From contig CAMHFN010000021.1 of the NCBI GenBank assembly GCA_946184615.1, forward strand, positions 1 to 36,693: a stretch of 36,693 nt of DNA, given 5' to 3'. Made by a program: the position numbers and the translations under genes. This DNA is from an uncultured Bacteroidales bacterium. GTDB lineage: Bacteria; Bacteroidota; Bacteroidia; Bacteroidales; F082. Each line of letters opens with the position of its first letter. Position 1 is the first letter of the stretch. Under the pieces are notes generated by a model. It was given only the letters and a program-made list of their open reading frames with translations. It made no database searches and was not told where the DNA came from. Positions 33,312-36,693 of the stretch are shown piece after piece.

Positions 33312-34309
33312 TACTCCGATATCGTTCTAAAAACAGTCTTACGTAAAATAAACTCCAGCAGCAGCAAGGCGATGGCCAAGGCCACCAGAGGATAAAACTC
33401 CTCGTGGAGGTGGCGGAACTCGGTCACCTCGATCTTGGAGCGTTCCAGCTTGTCGATCTCGTCATAGATCTCACTAAGTTTCTCGTTGGAGGTGGCGCGA
33501 TAATACTTACCGCCCGAGCTGTTAGCGATGGTGGTCAACAGTTTCTCATCGATTTCGACTTTGACCTGCTGGTATTGGGTGCCAAAAAGGGTCTGCACGG
33601 GATAAGGAGCAGTACCACGGCTACCCACGCCGATGGTATAGACGCGGATGCCGAAGAGTTTGGCCATCTCAGCAGCGGTGTAAGGGTCGACAGAGCCTGC
33701 GTTGTTCATGCCGTCGGTGAGCAAGATGATGACTTTGGAGACGGCATCACTGTCTTTAAGGCGGTTGATGGCGGTGGCCAATCCATCGCCGATGGCAGTG
33801 CCATCATCAATCACTCCGCTTTTCAGCTCCTTAAGCATATTCAGCATCACCCCGTGATCGGTGGTCAGCGGCACCTGAGTGAACGACTCTCCAGCGAAGA
33901 CGACCAGACCCATGCGGTCGCCGGGACGGCCTTCCACAAAGTCTTGAGCCACCTTCTTGGATGCTTCTAGACGGTCGGGTTTCAAGTCACGGGCAAGCAT
34001 ACTGCCCGATACATCTTGCGCCAGAATGATGTCAATGCCTTCGATGTTGGAGGTCTGGCTGGTGGAGGCACTCTGAGGACGTGCCATGGCAACGATTAGC
34101 AAAGCCAACGCTGCCATTTGCAAGACGAAGAGGAGATGGCGTCCGTATACCTTCCAACTCTTCGGCAGCGTCTCAAAACCTTGAAGGTCGGAGAAACGCG
34201 CCGCGGCCTCCTGCTTCTTGTGACGGAGCACATACCATACGATGGCCAGCGGAATGATGAGCAACCACCACAAAAACCTGGGGTTGGCAAAAGTGATGTC
34301 GTTAATCAT
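33311..34309 (-). CDS. batA: BatA: membrane VWA protein of the Bat operon
   Basis: A 332-aa protein with two N-terminal membrane helices (about 11-28, 57-75), a von Willebrand A domain (about 90-285) and a C-terminal helix (about 308-325). The MIDAS residues are in DVSGS (Asp99, Ser101, Ser103), with TTDHGVML and LLTDGMNNAG downstream. The N-terminus ANPRFLWWLL is the typical BatA start. Paralogous to BatB. It overlaps the BatD-like gene upstream by 8 nt and batB downstream by one base. In Bacteroides fragilis loss of Bat genes lowers oxygen tolerance (as I recall from the literature); the mechanism is unknown. Confidence 0.93.
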   Translation of the reverse strand: MINDITFANPRFLWWLLIIPLAIVWYVLRHKKQEAAARFSDLQGFETLPKSWKVYGRHLLFVLQMAALALLIVAMARPQSASTSQTSNIEGIDIILAQDVSGSMLARDLKPDRLEASKKVAQDFVEGRPGDRMGLVVFAGESFTQVPLTTDHGVMLNMLKELKSGVIDDGTAIGDGLATAINRLKDSDAVSKVIILLTDGMNNAGSVDPYTAAEMAKLFGIRVYTIGVGSRGTAPYPVQTLFGTQYQQVKVEIDEKLLTTIANSSGGKYYRATSNEKLSEIYDEIDKLERSKIEVTEFRHLHEEFYPLVALAIALLLLEFILRKTVFRTISE

Positions 34310-35264
34310 GTTGTTGCCCCTCCTCTTCTTTGGCCTTCATGGCTTGATACTGCAAGTAACTCTCTTTAACGAAGACCTCCACATCGTCCATGGCATGGTC
34401 GTTTTCCAGGGACGATGCCGAGTATTTGGCGAATTTCACCAGATCCGACAAATCCATAGCCGCTTTCAGCTTGTCATAGATTTCTTTGTCAAAACGCAGT
34501 TTTTCCACTTCGCGGAGGATCTCACCTGTAGTCATCTCAACGGCATTCACCTCGAATTGGCCTTCGATATACTCACGAGTGATGTCTGACAAACTCGAAT
34601 AGTATTCCTTCAACTTGCCGATTTGCCATAGTTTCTGTTCGCGCAGCTGTTCCAGATCGCTCATTGCCTTGTCGTATGGCGGGATCGAAGGACCATTGAT
34701 TACTCCACCGTTCTTATCCACGTTCCGTTTACGACGCTTCACCAGATACCAGATAGCGATGCCAAGAAGCACTAAAACCAACGCACCGAGGATCCAGGGG
34801 AAGACCTCTTTCATCGTTACTGGATGCTCGATGGGAGGCATCAGCGGGCGGAAAGTCTGGGTGGTATCAACAGCGATGGTCGTCGAATAGAGCTGGATGG
34901 GATCAGTGAAAGTTGAAAGTTGAGAGTTGAAAGTTGAGAGTTGAAGGCTTGGTATTTCAACAAAGCCGGTGTCGAAGGTCATCAAGGTGAGCTGTTGTTG
35001 CACGATGATGTTACTATCGGCATCAGCGGTACGCACCACGTCACCCCGTTTCAAGATGTCAATCTGCGCTGACAAAGTGTCAGTAATGAAAGGATTCCAT
35101 TCCACCACACTACCGTAGGGGGCCTTCAAGGTCAGGTCGAGCGTGAAGGGCTTTCCCACGGATACCTGCTCATCTTGCACCTTGGCGGTGGCATCGAAGT
35201 TTTGCGCCGTGGCCGTGAAGCATAGGCCAAGAAGCAGACCGATCGTCATAAGACCCTGTTTCAT
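34302..35264 (-). CDS. BatD-like membrane protein between DUF58 and batA
   Basis: A 320-aa protein: signal peptide (1-20, ending TATAQ), a short beta-rich extracytoplasmic domain (about 21-140) similar in style to the first BatD domain (VSVGKPFTLDLTLKA), one membrane helix (about 157-176, LGALVLVLLGIAIWYL), and a helical cytoplasmic part (about 190-320: LWQIGKLKEYYSSLSDI, YIEGQFEVNAVEMTTGEIL) like that of DUF4381 proteins. It is standard in this position in Bacteroidota. Residues 107-118 (STFNSQLSTF and neighbours) are encoded by a dispersed heptad repeat. Its ATG overlaps the DUF58 stop (ATGA); its end overlaps batA by 8 nt. Confidence 0.82.
   Translation of the reverse strand: MKQGLMTIGLLLGLCFTATAQNFDATAKVQDEQVSVGKPFTLDLTLKAPYGSVVEWNPFITDTLSAQIDILKRGDVVRTADADSNIIVQQQLTLMTFDTGFVEIPSLQLSTFNSQLSTFTDPIQLYSTTIAVDTTQTFRPLMPPIEHPVTMKEVFPWILGALVLVLLGIAIWYLVKRRKRNVDKNGGVINGPSIPPYDKAMSDLEQLREQKLWQIGKLKEYYSSLSDITREYIEGQFEVNAVEMTTGEILREVEKLRFDKEIYDKLKAAMDLSDLVKFAKYSASSLENDHAMDDVEVFVKESYLQYQAMKAKEEEGQQHD
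34912..34946. repeat. Five-copy 7-nt repeat within the BatD-like gene
   Basis: Five heptads alternating GTTGAAA and GTTGAGA (last GTTGAAG) on the plus strand. On the coding (minus) strand they give residues 107-118 of the BatD-like protein. Such CAACTTT/CAACTCT arrays normally occur between genes in Bacteroidota. Confidence 0.85.
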
Positions 35265-36139
35265 CGTCTTGCCTCCCTCTTTTTGAACAATTGCATCATG
35301 GGTTTCACATAATCTTCATCGGTGTAAATCAAGGTATTGTCGATTCCTTGTTTGGTAAAGAGTCGGTTCAGTTTGAGCGACTCGTCTTTGATCATCTTTT
35401 GGTAGGCATTATGCCAGGCGCGGCTTGAGGTGTCGACCCAGCGTTCCTGGCCTGTCTCGGCATCGCGGAACTTCACCAGACCCACCTTGGGAATCTCCAT
35501 CTCACGGCGGTCGGTGATACGCAAGGCCACCAAGTCATGTTTATTGGCTGCGATACGCAGTTCTTTCTCGAAGTCGCTCCCTGTCATGAAGTCGGAGATG
35601 AGGAAGGCGGTGGTGCGGCGCTTGATGGCCGAGGTCAGGAAGCGCAAGCCTTCGGCGAGATCGGTGCCGGTCTCCTCGGGCTTGAAATCGACGATTTCGC
35701 GGATGATACGCAAAATATGGGTACTGCCTTTCTTGGGCGGGATGAACTTCTCGATCTTGCTGCTGAAGAAGATGACACCCACCTTATCGTTGTTCTGGAT
35801 GGCGGAGAAGGCCAGCACGGCGGCCAGCTCGGCGGTAAGGTCACGTTTCGACTGCTGGCGCGATCCGAAGTCGTTCGAACCCGACACGTCGATAAGCAGC
35901 ATCACCGTCATCTCACGCTCTTCCTCAAAGATCTTGACGAAGGGGCGGTTGAAACGGGCGGTGACATTCCAGTCGATATTGCGGATGTCGTCGCCATATT
36001 CGTATTCACGCACCTCGCTGAAGGTCATGCCACGCCCCTTGAAGGCGCTATGGTACTGACCCGAGAAGATGTGGTTCGAGAGGCCCCGCGTCTTGATCTC
36101 GATTTTTTTAACCTTTTTAAAAATGTCGTTTGCTTCCAT
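35261..36139 (-). CDS. DUF58 domain protein (VWA-like) of the Bat operon
   Basis: A 292-aa cytoplasmic protein of the DUF58 family, found with MoxR ATPases. Landmarks: HSAFKGRGMTFSEVREYEYGDD, then DIRNIDWNVTARF (the DUF58 core), the metal-site DVSGSN, and SDFM in the second half. DUF58 proteins carry a degenerate VWA fold and are thought to bridge MoxR to its substrates. The ATG at 36139 is used; an upstream TTG (36148) would add three residues. The stop overlaps the next gene as ATGA. It is separated from moxR by 38 nt with an AT-rich repeat. Confidence 0.92.
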   Translation of the reverse strand: MEANDIFKKVKKIEIKTRGLSNHIFSGQYHSAFKGRGMTFSEVREYEYGDDIRNIDWNVTARFNRPFVKIFEEEREMTVMLLIDVSGSNDFGSRQQSKRDLTAELAAVLAFSAIQNNDKVGVIFFSSKIEKFIPPKKGSTHILRIIREIVDFKPEETGTDLAEGLRFLTSAIKRRTTAFLISDFMTGSDFEKELRIAANKHDLVALRITDRREMEIPKVGLVKFRDAETGQERWVDTSSRAWHNAYQKMIKDESLKLNRLFTKQGIDNTLIYTDEDYVKPMMQLFKKREARR

Positions 36140-36148
36140 AGGAAACAA

Positions 36149-36178
36149 CTCTAAATTCTTAATTCTTAATTCTAAATT
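36149..36178. repeat. AT-rich repeat between moxR and the DUF58 gene
   Basis: Repeated TTAATTCT units between the two genes. The first 18 bases (CTCTAAATTCTTAATTCT) recur, in reverse complement, at 11382-11399 in the frr/ddl hairpin. It may be a mobile or palindromic-type dispersed element. Confidence 0.6.
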
Positions 36179-36693
36179 TACGGAACCTCTACCGTATTAA
36201 GGATTTCGTTAATGATCTCCTCGGTGGTAACATTTTCAGCCTCAGCTTCGTAGGTCAAGCCGATACGATGACGCAGCACATCGTGGGCGACGGCACGGAC
36301 ATCCTCGGGGATGACATAGCCACGGCGCTTGATGAAGGCGTAGGCCTTGGCAGCCAAGGCCAAGTTGATGGTGGCACGCGGTGAGCCGCCATAGCTGATC
36401 ATGTTGGTGAATTTCTTCAATTTATAGTCGCTCGGAAAACGCGAGGCGAACACGATATCCGTAATGTAGTTCTCAATCTTCTCGTCAAGATAGACCTCGC
36501 GGCACACCTCACGGGCGCGGATGATGTCTTCCGGCTTGACCACGGCGTTGATCTTGGCAGCCGCACTGCCGATGTTCTGGCGAAGAATGAGTTTTTCTTC
36601 TTCTTTCTTGGGGTAGTTGATCACCACCTTGAGCATGAAACGGTCCACCTGTGCCTCAGGCAGCGGATAGGTGCCTTCCTGTTCGATGGGGTT
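36178..36693 (-). CDS. MoxR family AAA+ ATPase, C-terminal part
   Basis: 171 residues of a MoxR-type ATPase; the start and the Walker A and B motifs lie outside the window, beyond 36693. The visible part begins with NPIEQEGTYPLPEAQ, followed by DRFMLKV, the sensor-1 and arginine-finger region of MoxR proteins, and ends with the helical lid domain (RFPSDYKLKKFTNMISYGGSPRATINLA, with sensor-2 Arg in GGSPRA; later VIPEDVRAVAHDVLRHRI). MoxR uses ATP to act as a chaperone-like partner of VWA proteins, here DUF58, BatA and BatB. It is the first gene of the operon visible here. Confidence 0.95.
   Translation of the reverse strand, partial: NPIEQEGTYPLPEAQVDRFMLKVVINYPKKEEEKLILRQNIGSAAAKINAVVKPEDIIRAREVCREVYLDEKIENYITDIVFASRFPSDYKLKKFTNMISYGGSPRATINLALAAKAYAFIKRRGYVIPEDVRAVAHDVLRHRIGLTYEAEAENVTTEEIINEILNTVEVP

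Noticed and set aside
1..36693. CRISPR array, tRNA, rRNA, IS element or prophage
   Set aside because: No regularly spaced direct repeats, cloverleaf, transposase, integrase or phage structural genes were seen.

Overview
The window is a dense, mostly housekeeping stretch of a Bacteroidota chromosome, most likely order Bacteroidales. Three things point there: two secreted proteins with type IX secretion (T9SS) type A C-terminal domains, a Bat aerotolerance operon (moxR to batE), and promoter-like TAnnTTTG elements with few Shine-Dalgarno sites. The T9SS cargo argues against a typical gut Bacteroides. I cannot name the species. I see no insertion sequence, prophage, CRISPR array or tRNA, and there is no gene-free gap longer than about 255 bases.

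Layout. 1-2204: the end of a DUF2807-like protein (+) and a convergent lipoprotein 5'-nucleotidase (-). 2289-4699: a coiled-coil (ZapB-like) protein, ZapA, a probable 6S RNA gene in the zapA-rny gap, and ribonuclease Y, closed by a strong hairpin. 4835-11378: a DUF2851 protein, an OPT-family transporter, pyrH, a GT39-like membrane glycosyltransferase and frr, all on +. 11437-17564: ddl (-), divergent from a PASTA protein, a T9SS cargo protein and an RluD-type pseudouridine synthase (+); then a MerR regulator and an M23 peptidase (-). 17632-20241: alaS (+). 20238-23766: the minus-strand operon ung-rdgB-patatin/barrel. 23839-24737: a 42-residue lipoprotein overlapping a TTG-started outer-membrane-type protein (+). 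24811-27864: a 1017-residue T9SS beta-propeller protein (-). 27956-36693: the eight-gene minus-strand operon moxR, DUF58, BatD-like, batA, batB, batC, batD, batE.

How the genes work together. The operons are tightly coupled: ATGA, TTGA and TAATG stop/start overlaps occur at rdgB/ung, patatin/rdgB, T9SS/rluD, the small lipoprotein/barrel, DUF58/BatD-like and batA/batB. The Bat operon reads as one envelope machine: a MoxR AAA+ ATPase, a DUF58 VWA-type protein, two membrane VWA proteins (BatA, BatB), TPR proteins (BatC, BatE) and two BatD-like membrane proteins. Envelope and cell-wall functions recur elsewhere (Ddl, PASTA, M23, patatin-barrel, OPT, GT39).

The most interesting items are: the unannotated 6S RNA with a 14-bp closing stem; a BatC enlarged by four tandem ~77-residue InlB-like repeats between its TPRs and its Gln-rich tail; the overlooked small lipoprotein gene overlapping a TTG-start barrel gene; the GT39 gene separating pyrH from frr; and several short dispersed repeats, one of which has become part of a coding sequence.
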